The notes under the pieces were generated by a model. That model was given only the letters and a program-made list of their open reading frames with translations. It did not search any database and was not told where the DNA came from. The translations under genes and the position numbers were made by a program. Source: Sphingomonas bacterium (GTDB lineage: Bacteria > Pseudomonadota > Alphaproteobacteria > Sphingomonadales > Sphingomonadaceae). From it: DNA of 45,689 bases. The stretch covers positions 1 through 45,689 of the forward strand of contig NZ_JAQGLC010000251.1 in the NCBI RefSeq assembly GCF_028293085.1. The letters run 5' to 3'. Of the stretch, positions 34,692 through 43,277 are shown one piece after another; position 1 is the stretch's first letter, and every line of letters begins with the position of its first letter.

Positions 34692-35507
34692 ATGCGCCTG
34701 AGGAACATCAGCACGGTCATCGCCAATCCGGGGCTCGGCCTGGAATATATGGTCTGGCGCGCGCGCAAGCTCGCCGGGCAGAATGTCACCTTCGCGCTGC
34801 GCAACGGCGCGCGGATCGGCAATTTCGTCGATTTCTCCGAATATCATTCGATGATCGGCTGCATCTCGCAGGCCGAGCAGGATTTCTTCATCGGCAGCGT
34901 GGCCGACGATGCCAGCCCGCTGATCGATATCGGTGCCAATATCGGCATCGTCAGCGTGCTGCTCGGCAAGCAATTCCCCGGGCGCACCGTCCATGCGTTC
35001 GAGCCCGCGCCGACCACCTTCACCGCGCTCAAGGCCAATGTCGCGCTGAACGGCCTCGCCAATGTGCGCTGCCATCAGCTCGCCGTCTCCGCCGAGCCCG
35101 GATCGATCGAATTCGAGGCGCATCCGACCCGGCGCGCGACCGCGCGGATCGCCACCGCCGGCGGATCGGACACCCAGATCGTGGAGGCGACGACGTTGGA
35201 CGCCTTTGTCGCGGCGCAGGGCATCACGGCGATCGGCCTGCTCAAGGTGGACGTGGAGGGCTTCGAATCGCTCGTCCTGCGCGGCGCCGCGCGCGTGCTC
35301 GAACGCAAGATGGCGGCGGTGATCTTCATGGAGGTCTGCCCGCCGCTGTCGGAATCGGCGGGCTTCGACGCAGCCGAGCCGGCGCGGCTGATCGAGGCGG
35401 CGGGATATAGATGGTTCCGCCTGGGCGAGGACGGCGCGCTGACGCCGGTGGTGCCGGCCGATACGGCGGGCGTGGCGCTGGAGAATTGGGTCGCGTTGCC
35501 GGCCTGA
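34692..35507 (+). CDS. FkbM-family methyltransferase
   Basis: 271 aa, AAAGGA before the ATG. FkbM features: PLIDIGANIGIVSVLL (SAM motif I), VHAFEPAPTTFTALKANVALNG, and KVDVEGFESLVLRGAARVL. The family O-methylates sugars or polyketide-like groups; in bacteria it is common in surface-glycan loci. The first 70 residues are a family-variable N-terminus. It is close to a methyltransferase on the other strand and upstream of an acyltransferase. Confidence 0.92.
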   Translation: MRLRNISTVIANPGLGLEYMVWRARKLAGQNVTFALRNGARIGNFVDFSEYHSMIGCISQAEQDFFIGSVADDASPLIDIGANIGIVSVLLGKQFPGRTVHAFEPAPTTFTALKANVALNGLANVRCHQLAVSAEPGSIEFEAHPTRRATARIATAGGSDTQIVEATTLDAFVAAQGITAIGLLKVDVEGFESLVLRGAARVLERKMAAVIFMEVCPPLSESAGFDAAEPARLIEAAGYRWFRLGEDGALTPVVPADTAGVALENWVALPA

Positions 35508-35837
35508 CGGGTGCCGGCGCCGCTCGCGCCGAAGGCGTCGCAAAGGATGGCGTGCCGCACCGTCAGATCGATAAATTGGGGGGCTGGTTCGGCGGCGGGT
35601 ATCTGTCCGATCCGGCTCGCCCCGGTCGTCGGCGATTCGTGGAAAAGCCCGACCGCCCCGCCGGCGAAGGCGCCTCGCTCGCCGCGCCCTCACGAGCACG
35701 GCCACCGCGCCGAGCGCGATGACGGCAAGCAGGAGGTAGCCGATAACCTCGCATGTCATATTGCCCATGCTGCGCTTGCGAACTTAAAGTTCAATGCTTC
35801 TGTACAGCGGGCCGCCCAAGTGTAGAAAGACGAGCTG
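35508..35837. other. 330-bp region without a supported gene
   Basis: A minus-strand frame from 35756 starts with one hydrophobic helix (VIGYLLLAVIALGAVAVLV) and then becomes arginine-rich and antisense-like through the FkbM gene. It could be the start of a small anchored protein or a decayed one. I found no terminator or tRNA. The last 90 bp become AT-richer and contain the acyltransferase promoter region. Confidence 0.5.
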
Positions 35838-37007
35838 ATGAGCCTTTTCGATCAGCCGCCTCGACCCGGGGATGGGCGCCTTCACGTCATCGATCTTGCC
35901 CGCGGCCTCGCGGCGTTCGCGGTGCTGTTCTACCACTACCAATTCTTCTTCTACACCGAGCCCGTCATCCGCACGTTGACCCCTGCGGAATCACAGTCCG
36001 AGCCGTTCTACCCCTGGCTCTCGCTCCTCTACGATCACGGCAATTTCGCGGTGCAGTTCTTCTGGCTGCTGTCGGGGTTCGTGTTCGCTGCCGTCTACGT
36101 CTCGCGCCACACCAGGCCGCGCGAGTTCATCGTCGGGCGTGTCGCGCGCCTCTACCCGCTGCACCTGCTCACCTTGTGCGTTGTCGCGGTGCTGCAGGCG
36201 ATCAGCATCCGAATGACCGGTCAGTTCCAGATCTACCCGAAAAACGACGCCTACCACTTCGTGCTCAACCTGTTCTTCGCGTCGTTCTGGGGCCTGCAAA
36301 AGGGGCCATCGTTCAATGCGCCGATCTGGTCGGTATCGGTTGAAATCCTCGTTTATGGCCTGTTCTGGGTCACGCTGCCCTATCTATACCGGCGCGGGGT
36401 ATTGGGGCCTGTCGCGCTCGCGGCCGTCGCCTGGGTGGCGGCCTTCCTGATTCCCGGCCATCTACCCTTGCTGAGAGAGTGCGCGTTCTATTTCTTCACC
36501 GGCGCGGCTGCCTTCCTGCTCTTTCGGCATTGGCGATCGGCGCCAACCAGGCTGTTCGCTAGCGCCGCGCTTCTGGGAATCGCCGGGACTGTCGTGCTGG
36601 TGGCGGTGCCCACCAACTTCGCGATGCTGGCGCTGGGCGTCCCATCCGTGCTGACTGGCGTGCTGCTCGCATGCTGTGGGATAGAGGCCACGCCGCTTGG
36701 GAAACACGCCGAGCGGACCGAATGGATCGGCGACGCGACCTATGGGACGTATCTTTGGCACATTCCCATCATCATCGTGATCCTGCTCGTTTTCAGCAGG
36801 GTTCCGGGCGCGAACTCGATGCGCACCGAGCCGTGGTTTCTGGTGTCGTTTCTGGCCGCCGTTATGATCGTCGCCCGAATCTCGTTCGTCTGGTTCGAGC
36901 ACCCGATACGGGAGCGGTTGAACAAGTATCGGCGGCCTAGAAAATCCCGAGCATTTTCGGGCGAGCCTTCTTCACCGCCGCCGCATCTCGCGCCTCGCAG
37001 CGACTGA
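35838..37007 (+). CDS. Acyltransferase_3 family membrane protein (OafA-like), first copy
   Basis: 389 aa with about ten membrane segments. The family start is visible: IDLARGLAAFAVLFYHYQFFF with the catalytic-type histidine, then QFFWLLSGFVFAAVYVSRH, RVARLYPLHLL, and late YGTYLWHIPIIIVI and WFEHPIRERL. Such proteins transfer O-acyl groups to lipopolysaccharide, capsule or other glycans. Composition is less GC-rich than the chromosome before 35.7 kb. Its last 71 bp overlap, on the opposite strand, the end of the prophage Rz1-like gene, so it may belong to the prophage or sit exactly at its edge. Confidence 0.9.
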   Translation: MSLFDQPPRPGDGRLHVIDLARGLAAFAVLFYHYQFFFYTEPVIRTLTPAESQSEPFYPWLSLLYDHGNFAVQFFWLLSGFVFAAVYVSRHTRPREFIVGRVARLYPLHLLTLCVVAVLQAISIRMTGQFQIYPKNDAYHFVLNLFFASFWGLQKGPSFNAPIWSVSVEILVYGLFWVTLPYLYRRGVLGPVALAAVAWVAAFLIPGHLPLLRECAFYFFTGAAAFLLFRHWRSAPTRLFASAALLGIAGTVVLVAVPTNFAMLALGVPSVLTGVLLACCGIEATPLGKHAERTEWIGDATYGTYLWHIPIIIVILLVFSRVPGANSMRTEPWFLVSFLAAVMIVARISFVWFEHPIRERLNKYRRPRKSRAFSGEPSSPPPHLAPRSD

Positions 37008-37302
37008 CGATGCCCACCGCCGCACCATAGCGATCGTTCGACGTTTCGAGCTGCGCAGTCTGGCCGCCAAAGCCCTTCTGCCAGGGCCTGGCGTCATCGT
37101 GCCCATCGGGAAGCTTCGCGCTCTCGGGCTGATCGACTGGCGGGACCGTCCCCTGCTGGGTGGTCGCGTCGTACCAGCTAGGGGGCAACAGGTCCGAGCA
37201 GGGCGATGCACTTGACCGAACGACGGTAGCTGCGCAGCCGGCAAGTAGCACGGTCAGCAGCATCATTGGCATCGCCAGCGGGAGCTTCATCGATCGCATC
37301 AT
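36937..37302 (-). CDS. Rz1-like outer-membrane spanin lipoprotein
   Basis: 121 aa with a lipoprotein signal peptide: LLTVLLAGC with Cys23 as the lipidated residue. The mature part is proline-containing and otherwise polar, as in Rz1 proteins, though longer than the lambda example. The start overlaps the upstream Rz-like gene out of frame by 125 bp, the classic overlapping spanin layout. AAGGA precedes the ATG. Role: fuse inner and outer membranes in the last step of lysis. Assignment rests mainly on layout and lipobox. Confidence 0.7.
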   Translation of the reverse strand: MMRSMKLPLAMPMMLLTVLLAGCAATVVRSSASPCSDLLPPSWYDATTQQGTVPPVDQPESAKLPDGHDDARPWQKGFGGQTAQLETSNDRYGAAVGIVSRCEARDAAAVKKARPKMLGIF

Positions 37303-37543
37303 TGTTTTCCTTCACGGTTGTCGCGCGGGCGATGACATTCGCCTGCACATTGTCCGTCGTCGTCGAGCTGTCCGCGACGCCGGCGAAGGCCGCGTCGCGC
37401 TGGCCGGTCGCAAGGCGCTCTTCGGTCCTGGCCGTGCTGGCCGACCGGCAGGAGCGGAGCCCCAGCAGGCCGACGATCAGCAGCACGAACACCGCGATCG
37501 CGATGGCCTTGGCGAGGTTCGCAAGGATCCAGGCTTTCATCAC
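37178..37543 (-). CDS. Rz-like inner-membrane spanin
   Basis: 121 aa with a single N-terminal membrane helix (AIAIAVFVLLIVGLLGL) and a hydrophilic periplasmic tail, partly helical (RTEERLATGQRDAAFAGV, NNDAIDEAPAGDANDAADRATCRL). Overlaps the holin-like gene by 4 bp (ATGA) and carries the Rz1-like start inside it in another frame. Identified by topology and position in the lysis cassette rather than by sequence family. Confidence 0.65.
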   Translation of the reverse strand: MMKAWILANLAKAIAIAVFVLLIVGLLGLRSCRSASTARTEERLATGQRDAAFAGVADSSTTTDNVQANVIARATTVKENNDAIDEAPAGDANDAADRATCRLRSYRRSVKCIALLGPVAP

Positions 37544-37776
37544 TTCGTCTCCTGGCTGACATTGACGTCGCCGCTATCGGTCGATGCGACCGGCGTGCGG
37601 GCGGTCGGGATGCGCAGGACGCCGATCAGCCCGCCCGTGACGGTCCCGAGCCCGAACACCTCCATCTTGCCCATGACGCCCGGCGCCAGGGCCGCGACGA
37701 TCAGCGCGGCGATGATCACCAGCGCGAGCGTGCCGAGGGTCGCGAGATAGGCAATGAGCTGTTCGCGGGCTGTCAT
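37540..37776 (-). CDS. Holin-like small membrane protein
   Basis: 78 aa. Two hydrophobic stretches (IAYLATLGTLALVIIAALIVAAL and VFGLGTVTGGLIGVL) and a polar C-terminus with threonines and acidic residues. It lies between the endolysin (stop and start share one base, TGATG) and the Rz-like gene. That position and size suit a holin, which would release the endolysin to the cell wall; no named holin family was recognised. Confidence 0.6.
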   Translation of the reverse strand: MTAREQLIAYLATLGTLALVIIAALIVAALAPGVMGKMEVFGLGTVTGGLIGVLRIPTARTPVASTDSGDVNVSQETK

Positions 37777-38216
37777 CAGCCCAGCCCCCGATACATATGG
37801 GCCTCACCGGCGCGCCGACGCGTCAGGCCGTTGAGGACCTTGCCCGCCTGCTTGTTCCAGCGCGCGAACTGTCCGGCAGCGCCGGCATGGTCGCGCTCGA
37901 GATGAAGGCGGCGAAGGGTGGAATCCCGGAAGCCGTCGAGCCCGACATTATAGGCGAAGCTGACCATCGCATCGTACTGATCCTGCGTCGTCGGAGCCTT
38001 GCCCAGCGCGTTTGACACGCCGGCGCCGAACGCCGCCAGGTCCTTCGCGAACCGCTCGTCCGCCTGCGCCTGTGTCCATATCAGGCCCATCTTGATGTCG
38101 GAGCCCGTCGTGCCCCAGCCGATCGTCGGGCGATCCTGCGGTGTCGGCATGTACGCCTTCAGCTTGCAGGTCTCGAATCCCTTGATGAATTCGGCGCAGC
38201 GGTCGCTCGGTTCCAT
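37776..38216 (-). CDS. GH24 phage endolysin (lysozyme)
   Basis: 146 aa. Catalytic Glu15 is in FIKGFETCKLKAY and the TIGWGTTG loop with Thr31 follows; later SFAYNVGLDGFRDSTLRR and LNGLTRRRAGEAHMY match the C-lobe of the T4/P21-type lysozymes. The usual catalytic aspartate position after the tyrosine reads MPTPQD, so Asp28 may take its place. No signal peptide, so export depends on a holin. ATG at 38216 shares one base with the stop of the upstream gene. Confidence 0.92.
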   Translation of the reverse strand: MEPSDRCAEFIKGFETCKLKAYMPTPQDRPTIGWGTTGSDIKMGLIWTQAQADERFAKDLAAFGAGVSNALGKAPTTQDQYDAMVSFAYNVGLDGFRDSTLRRLHLERDHAGAAGQFARWNKQAGKVLNGLTRRRAGEAHMYRGLG

Positions 38217-38524
38217 CACAATTTTCCCTTCATCAGCGCCCAAAGGCCGATCCCGGCGGTCGCCAGCCATCCGATCAGCGGCGAGCGCAGCAGCCAGCCC
38301 CCAAAGCTCATCGCCCCGTCGCGCTTGTTTTTGTCCGCCTCGAGCGCGGTCACTCGATCGTCGAGTTCCTTGACCTTCGCCGGCAGCCCCGCCGCGCCGA
38401 TCACCTTCTCAGTGAGCGCGTCGATCTTGGTCGACATGGTGTTGAGGTTGTGGATGAGCTCGCGCATTTGTCCTTTGAGCTCGCCCAAGAGCATCCCCGT
38501 CGTATCGAGTTTTGGTTCGGTCAT
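38216..38524 (-). CDS. XhlA-like coiled-coil membrane protein of the lysis cassette
   Basis: 102 aa from ATG 38524 with GGGGGAG four bases upstream. A long coiled coil (LLGELKGQMRELIHNLNTMSTKIDALTEKV ... KVKELDDRVTALEADKNK, about residues 13-80) ends in one C-terminal membrane helix (PLIGWLATAGIGLWALM). This resembles haemolysin XhlA-type lysis accessories, which sit next to endolysins in many phages. It opens the lysis operon. Confidence 0.7.
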   Translation of the reverse strand: MTEPKLDTTGMLLGELKGQMRELIHNLNTMSTKIDALTEKVIGAAGLPAKVKELDDRVTALEADKNKRDGAMSFGGWLLRSPLIGWLATAGIGLWALMKGKL

Positions 38525-38636
38525 GACTCCCCCTTGCCAGAGAGGGCGTGGGGATGCGGATGTGAAGTTAGGCGGGTACCAATATTCTTGGCTATCTCTT
38601 GCCAATCATCGCCGTGGCAGCGGCAAGCACCGCCGC

Positions 38637-39752
38637 CTACTTCAACCGGCGCCTTGCCGAGAAGCCGCGCCATGGACGAGTCAAGAAGCTCGACATCACC
38701 CAAAAATAGCGTCGGCGATCCGCACGGACCCATTCGTCCGCGTGGTGCGCCAGCCATGCCAGCGCGATCAGGGCGGCGAAGAAAGATAGCCCGGCTGTCG
38801 CCGGAGTGATGTCTCCCGCGCGCACCACATGGGCCCAGAGCAGAAGCAGTGGCTCGTGGATCGCGTAGAGCGGGAAAGAGATCATCCCGAGGAACGAAAA
38901 CAGCGGGCGGATCGACGCGGGTGGATTTATACGCGAGCCCGCGAAGATCAGCGACGGAGAAGCGACCAGCGCTACCCCCAGATCGTACGCCAGCGCGTTG
39001 CCCGGAGCGGTGAACAGGAGCGCCACCACCGCGGCCAGGATCAGCAGAGACCAGCGCGTTTCGATTGTCGGAAGGACGCCGCGTGCACGGTAGAGCAGGA
39101 GGCCTGCCGCGAATGAAAATACCGCGCGCGCCAACCCGCCGAGCGCTGTCGACCAATCTGATCCGAGCGCCATTGTCCCACTTCGTAAAGAAATGTCGAC
39201 AAACAATGCGCCCGAAATGAGAAGAACCGCCACTTCCATCGTTCGCCCGAACCGTTTGGCGAGGGGCGCCCAACCCGCATTGATCCAGAACTCGAACAAC
39301 AAGGACCATGCTGGCGGATTGAGAGGGGTCAAGCTGCCCAAGGACGCAATGCCAACCGGAAGAAACAGAAGCGCCGACACCATCGCCACGCCCAGCGTAG
39401 CGCTCGGCATTGCATTCTGACTGTGGACCGCCTGCTGCGCCAGTGCCTGAATGACCCCCAACGCCAGTCCGGCGATATACAGGGGATAGAACCGCACCAG
39501 TCGCGCGCGCATGAAGCCGATGGGCGCCAGCTGCCCCGTCGTCAGGCGCTCGCCGTAGGACGATGCCAGGACGAACCCGCTCAGCACGAAGAAAACATCG
39601 ACCGCGAGGAAGCCACTTCGCGCCGTAGCTGGCCAGAAGGCTGCGTTCGTATGGAAGATCGCGACGCACAGCGCTGCGATTCCGCGAATGCCGTTCAGTG
39701 TGTCGTAGGTCCGGCGTTCGGCCAAGCGTTCCCCCATGCAAACCAGATGCAT
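38637..39752 (-). CDS. Acyltransferase_3 family membrane protein (OafA-like), second copy
   Basis: 371 aa (366 from the ATG at 39737). About ten membrane segments. NGIRGIAALCVAIFHTNAAF carries the family histidine, followed by DVFFVLSGFVLASSYGERL, RLVRFYPLYIAGL and ISFPLYAIHEPLLLLW. It is clearly diverged from the copy at 35838. Lying between the prophage tail-fibre gene and lysis cassette, it is probably a lysogenic-conversion gene that O-acylates the host surface glycan and so blocks superinfecting phages. Confidence 0.9.
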   Translation of the reverse strand: MHLVCMGERLAERRTYDTLNGIRGIAALCVAIFHTNAAFWPATARSGFLAVDVFFVLSGFVLASSYGERLTTGQLAPIGFMRARLVRFYPLYIAGLALGVIQALAQQAVHSQNAMPSATLGVAMVSALLFLPVGIASLGSLTPLNPPAWSLLFEFWINAGWAPLAKRFGRTMEVAVLLISGALFVDISLRSGTMALGSDWSTALGGLARAVFSFAAGLLLYRARGVLPTIETRWSLLILAAVVALLFTAPGNALAYDLGVALVASPSLIFAGSRINPPASIRPLFSFLGMISFPLYAIHEPLLLLWAHVVRAGDITPATAGLSFFAALIALAWLAHHADEWVRADRRRYFWVMSSFLTRPWRGFSARRRLK

Positions 39753-39782
39753 AGCGGCGCAGGGAGTTGGCCGCCAGCACCG

Positions 39783-42548
39783 TCATGCGGGCACGCCCTG
39801 CTTGGCGATTGTCGGGAGGACGAGGCGACCAATGCGGTGCTTCTTGAATTCAATATCTACCTCGACGATCGGGAGAAGCTGCTGAGCGTCTGAAATCGGG
39901 TTGAGCGCGCCGCCGCCGCCGCTTGCTCCGTTGAGTGTCGCAGTGATCAACTTATACTCGATTTTCGGGTCACCGCCGATTGTATCGACGCCTTGCGAGC
40001 CGCGACTGCCGCTGCGCAGGATTTCTCGCTCGCCCGCAAGAGTCAGATCGACGATGAACTTGTATCCCGGGTTCGGCAGAACCGTCAGCACCAATGTCAT
40101 GCCGCCGCCGTATAGCGCGCCAGTGTAGGGCTTGATCACGTTCACGCGAATCTTCTGAAATTCGCCGTTCGGGTAGAACTCTCGGCTGAGAAAACTTTCC
40201 GTATTGGCTACCGCATTGGTCCGTGGCGAGATGATCCAGTGCTGGCGGTTACCGAGAAAATCATCAACATCGCCGTTCGGAATGCCCCCGCGGTTGTTGA
40301 CGCCGCGATACTGCTCGATCTGTGGCGATAGAAGGACGGTTCCGTTCGGGATCGCCCCGCCCGACCAATTGATACCGATCAGCAGGTTTGCGCCACTTTC
40401 GGTGATGCTGGTGACGACACCATAGGCCGGCTTCTCTAAATACGGCGCACCATAGGCCTCACCCAGGACACACCCGACATAGATCCGCGAAAAGAACTGG
40501 TAGGCGTCCGCGTTCACATAGGCCGTCGGGGCTGTGATCACGCCGGCAGAATAGGTTACGACAGTGCCATCTACCGTCAACGCGGCGGCGGCATAAGCCC
40601 CAATGGCGCCGTAGCACTCGCAGCCTTCCATGCTCAGCGCGCGCGAGAACGTCATATTGAGATCGTCGGCGAAAGTGCAGTCTTTGTAGCTTACGCTGCG
40701 ATAGGTAGCATGCGGGCCGTCGAACCGGACACTTTCAAAGGTCAGGAAGCCACCGGAGCCGTCGCCGCCGGTGATGCCCTTCACCCGGCCATTTTTGAAC
40801 GAAACTCGCTTGGCGAACTTGTCCACCATCTCGATCGGACTGGCATCGGGAAGAGAGTAATCAAACCCGTTGATCGTGACCTGATCGCACGCGCCTACTG
40901 TCACGCCCGGTAGCTTGCAATTGATCAACTCGACATCGCGACCGACGACGAATGTCGTTACATAGGAGCCAACATAATAAGCTGTCGCGATCACTGCGTT
41001 GCGGTGCCTCTGGCGCACGTCCCAACACCGGCTCAGCGGCGTGAAGCTCGCGCGCGATGGCGCGTTTCCGCTGGTGAAGCTGGTCGGCAGGGTGGGGTCG
41101 TAATTATGTGTCAGCTTCCGCGCAAAAGTGACGACGCCGGTCGTGGCGTTCGAGGTCAACACCTTGACGAGATCAAATGCCTTGAAGCTTCCCGGATATC
41201 CGCCCGGATAGGACACATCCGACGTGATGCCGATCCAACGCCCGACGATCGCGTGCGACGCATCGGACGCTGTCGTGCATGTAATTTGCCGCTGGCCCGC
41301 CGTGGCAGCATTGATGTAATATGCCTGACTCGACGCCTCCGCGCCAACATTGAGCCCGCATGCCACCGCCTCAGGTGATGGTGCCCCGACAAAGGCGTTG
41401 AAGCCCCCGAGAATGAATGCGATTGAGCGCTCGAAATCATAGGGGCTACCTGTGCCGACGTTGGTATTGACCAACATCGCCCCGTTGTGATCGACATCCA
41501 GGCCGTCGATGCCGACAAAAGACCAGACATTGCTGAGGCCGTAGCACATGCCCGCCCGCAGCTTCAGCGTCACCCATGCCTCAGGATTGTTGGTGATGAT
41601 CGCCGCAACCGCGGCTCGGACGCTGAGCATCGCCGCATTATTCAGTGCTGCTGACGCCGTATCGGCGCGAGCCGTGGCTTCGCTGATGTTCGCGACACCC
41701 CCATATTGTTCGAGAGTCAATTCGCCGGAGCCCGCAGACGTGGTGAAGGGGTCGGCCTTCAGCACCATCACGCCCGCAGTTTTCTGCCAGAAGGTGACGC
41801 GACCGCCATGGGTTTCATCAGCCCACACAAGGACAGCCTCATTCGCCGCGATCGTGGCGATGGCGGTGATCATCGCCGCCTTGGTGTCAAACCTCTTCAG
41901 GATGCCGAACTGACCGATATAGGCATTGATCAGGTCGAGCGCAGTTTGAGTCAGGAGCGCGTCTTCGCCGGTGGCGATTCGGTCCAGCGCCGCCGCCGTC
42001 GCGGAGGCTGCCGCCGCGCTTGCCGATCCGGCTGCGGCCGTGGCGCTGCCCGCCGCGCTCGAAACGCTGGCATCGAAAGCCGCCAGCGTTCGCGACGTAT
42101 CCGGGCCGCCGTCTTCGTCGAACGCCAGAAGGGCGCCCGCGCGATCGGCCTCGGCTGGAAGGTCGGCGATTTCTTCCCCCAGCGGCACCTTCAGCGCGCG
42201 GCGCGCCTTGTTCTCGGTGGCGAGGGCCTTGATCGCCGTCCGCCGGTTGATCGTGTTGACGGTCGAGAGATTATATCCGCCCTGGTCGGCGAATTCGCTG
42301 GTCTGGAGATAATCCGGATCCAGCAGGATCATGATCCGGTCGCCGTCGCCAGGCGCCGTGCCGAACGTGACCGTACCCGAGCTCTCGCTGACGATCGTTA
42401 CGCTATAGTCGATCCCGGGAACCGGCAGCCCGTTCCTTTCGACCCGGACGTCGCTGCCCGACACCACCGAAAAGGAAAAGGAAAACACGGTCGTGCTGCC
42501 GTCTCCCTCCAGCGGTCCGGTGAAAAGGTTCGAGCTGATGATGGCCAC
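39783..42548 (-). CDS. Phage tail fibre / tailspike protein
   Basis: 921 aa from GTG 42548 with an AGGAGG ribosome site six bases upstream. The N-terminal ~110 residues (FTGPLEGDGSTTVFSFSF, DRIMILLDPDYLQTSEFAD, NTINRRTAIKALATENKARRALKVPLGE) are the T7-fibre-like head- or tail-binding domain. An alanine/serine-rich coiled segment spans about 150-185. The long C-terminal part has many short beta repeats (for example VSFKNGRVKGITGGDG, LTFESVRF, VSYKDCTF) typical of a right-handed beta-helix that binds or degrades host glycan. The ribosome site lies inside a hairpin. Confidence 0.9.
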   Translation of the reverse strand: MAIISSNLFTGPLEGDGSTTVFSFSFSVVSGSDVRVERNGLPVPGIDYSVTIVSESSGTVTFGTAPGDGDRIMILLDPDYLQTSEFADQGGYNLSTVNTINRRTAIKALATENKARRALKVPLGEEIADLPAEADRAGALLAFDEDGGPDTSRTLAAFDASVSSAAGSATAAAGSASAAAASATAAALDRIATGEDALLTQTALDLINAYIGQFGILKRFDTKAAMITAIATIAANEAVLVWADETHGGRVTFWQKTAGVMVLKADPFTTSAGSGELTLEQYGGVANISEATARADTASAALNNAAMLSVRAAVAAIITNNPEAWVTLKLRAGMCYGLSNVWSFVGIDGLDVDHNGAMLVNTNVGTGSPYDFERSIAFILGGFNAFVGAPSPEAVACGLNVGAEASSQAYYINAATAGQRQITCTTASDASHAIVGRWIGITSDVSYPGGYPGSFKAFDLVKVLTSNATTGVVTFARKLTHNYDPTLPTSFTSGNAPSRASFTPLSRCWDVRQRHRNAVIATAYYVGSYVTTFVVGRDVELINCKLPGVTVGACDQVTINGFDYSLPDASPIEMVDKFAKRVSFKNGRVKGITGGDGSGGFLTFESVRFDGPHATYRSVSYKDCTFADDLNMTFSRALSMEGCECYGAIGAYAAAALTVDGTVVTYSAGVITAPTAYVNADAYQFFSRIYVGCVLGEAYGAPYLEKPAYGVVTSITESGANLLIGINWSGGAIPNGTVLLSPQIEQYRGVNNRGGIPNGDVDDFLGNRQHWIISPRTNAVANTESFLSREFYPNGEFQKIRVNVIKPYTGALYGGGMTLVLTVLPNPGYKFIVDLTLAGEREILRSGSRGSQGVDTIGGDPKIEYKLITATLNGASGGGGALNPISDAQQLLPIVEVDIEFKKHRIGRLVLPTIAKQGVPA

Positions 42549-42552
42549 GCGG

Positions 42553-42572
42553 CACCTCCTGTGATGGAGGCG
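42553..42572 (-). promoter_or_regulatory. Hairpin hiding the tail-fibre ribosome site
   Basis: On the mRNA strand CGCCTCC pairs with GGAGGTG (seven pairs, one G-U) around the loop ATCACA. The 3' arm is the AGGAGG site of the tail-fibre gene, so the site would be masked when folded. This could delay or limit fibre synthesis. Confidence 0.6.
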
Positions 42573-42772
42573 GGGTAGACCATGGCGAACATAGTTTGAA
42601 TCAAGGGGCGGGAGGGTGTGGCCCGCCTATAGTCCGGATGCGTCGATAGCGGCGCGGGCGCCCTTATCCCGGAAAGGTAGCGTTCATCCATGCGACCGGA
42701 TCCACGGTAGCATGGTCGTTCCACGCCTGCTTGGCTCGCACCGTGGCGGGGGCGTCAGTCCGGCCCGGTGGC

Positions 42773-43249
42773 CTAACGGCAGACTACGCTCCGTATTTCG
42801 TCGATCCACTCAGCCTTGTTGCGTGCCTGAGCGGGGGTGGCGGGTTTGTACGACTGGACTATTCGCGACATATCCTCGCAACGGCCGGGCGCGTCACTGT
42901 TGTCGAGCGTTTCGAGCAAGTCGATCTTCGATTGTTCGTCGCCGAGCTTGATGGCGAGATCGAAAAAATATCTGGCCTTGACGTCATCGAGCAGCATATC
43001 GCGATGATATCGGCCGCCAAAGCGCAGAGCTTTCACATTCTTCGTCGCAACGCCCTCCTCGGCGACCTCTTCGCAGCCGTAGAATATCCTGGCCGCGCGC
43101 GGCATATCCCGCAGTTCAAACCTCCGGAGAGCGGCGGAGCATTGATCCAGCGTGTGTTTGCTCGGCAATATTGCCACGGCAACGGACAACCCCACGGCGA
43201 TCAGGACGATCGGCACCGATAACGCGATCCAGAAGCGCGGTCGTTTCAC
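42773..43249 (-). CDS. Small membrane-anchored protein, prophage cargo
   Basis: 158 aa. One N-terminal membrane helix (WIALSVPIVLIAVGLSVAVAIL) and a periplasmic helical domain containing a Sel1/TPR-like pair of helices (RRFELRDMPRAARIFYGC, KARYFFDLAIKLGDEQSK) and five cysteines. Not a phage structural type. It lies 28 bp after the gene at 43278. Candidate immunity or superinfection-exclusion protein; no family recognised. Confidence 0.7.
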   Translation of the reverse strand: MKRPRFWIALSVPIVLIAVGLSVAVAILPSKHTLDQCSAALRRFELRDMPRAARIFYGCEEVAEEGVATKNVKALRFGGRYHRDMLLDDVKARYFFDLAIKLGDEQSKIDLLETLDNSDAPGRCEDMSRIVQSYKPATPAQARNKAEWIDEIRSVVCR

Positions 43250-43277
43250 GTCGCCTCCTTATAGTCCTGCCGCCCGA

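Noticed and set aside
34653..35756. Minus-strand frame starting with a hydrophobic helix (35756)
   Set aside because: After about 25 residues it becomes arginine-rich and continues as an antisense shadow of the FkbM gene; at most a decayed small gene.
38521..39786. 421-codon alternative minus-strand frame over the second acyltransferase
   Set aside because: Out-of-frame translation of the acyltransferase; lacks membrane segments.
41706..42578. 290-codon plus-strand frame opposite the tail-fibre N-terminus
   Set aside because: Antisense shadow; no start context and no family likeness.
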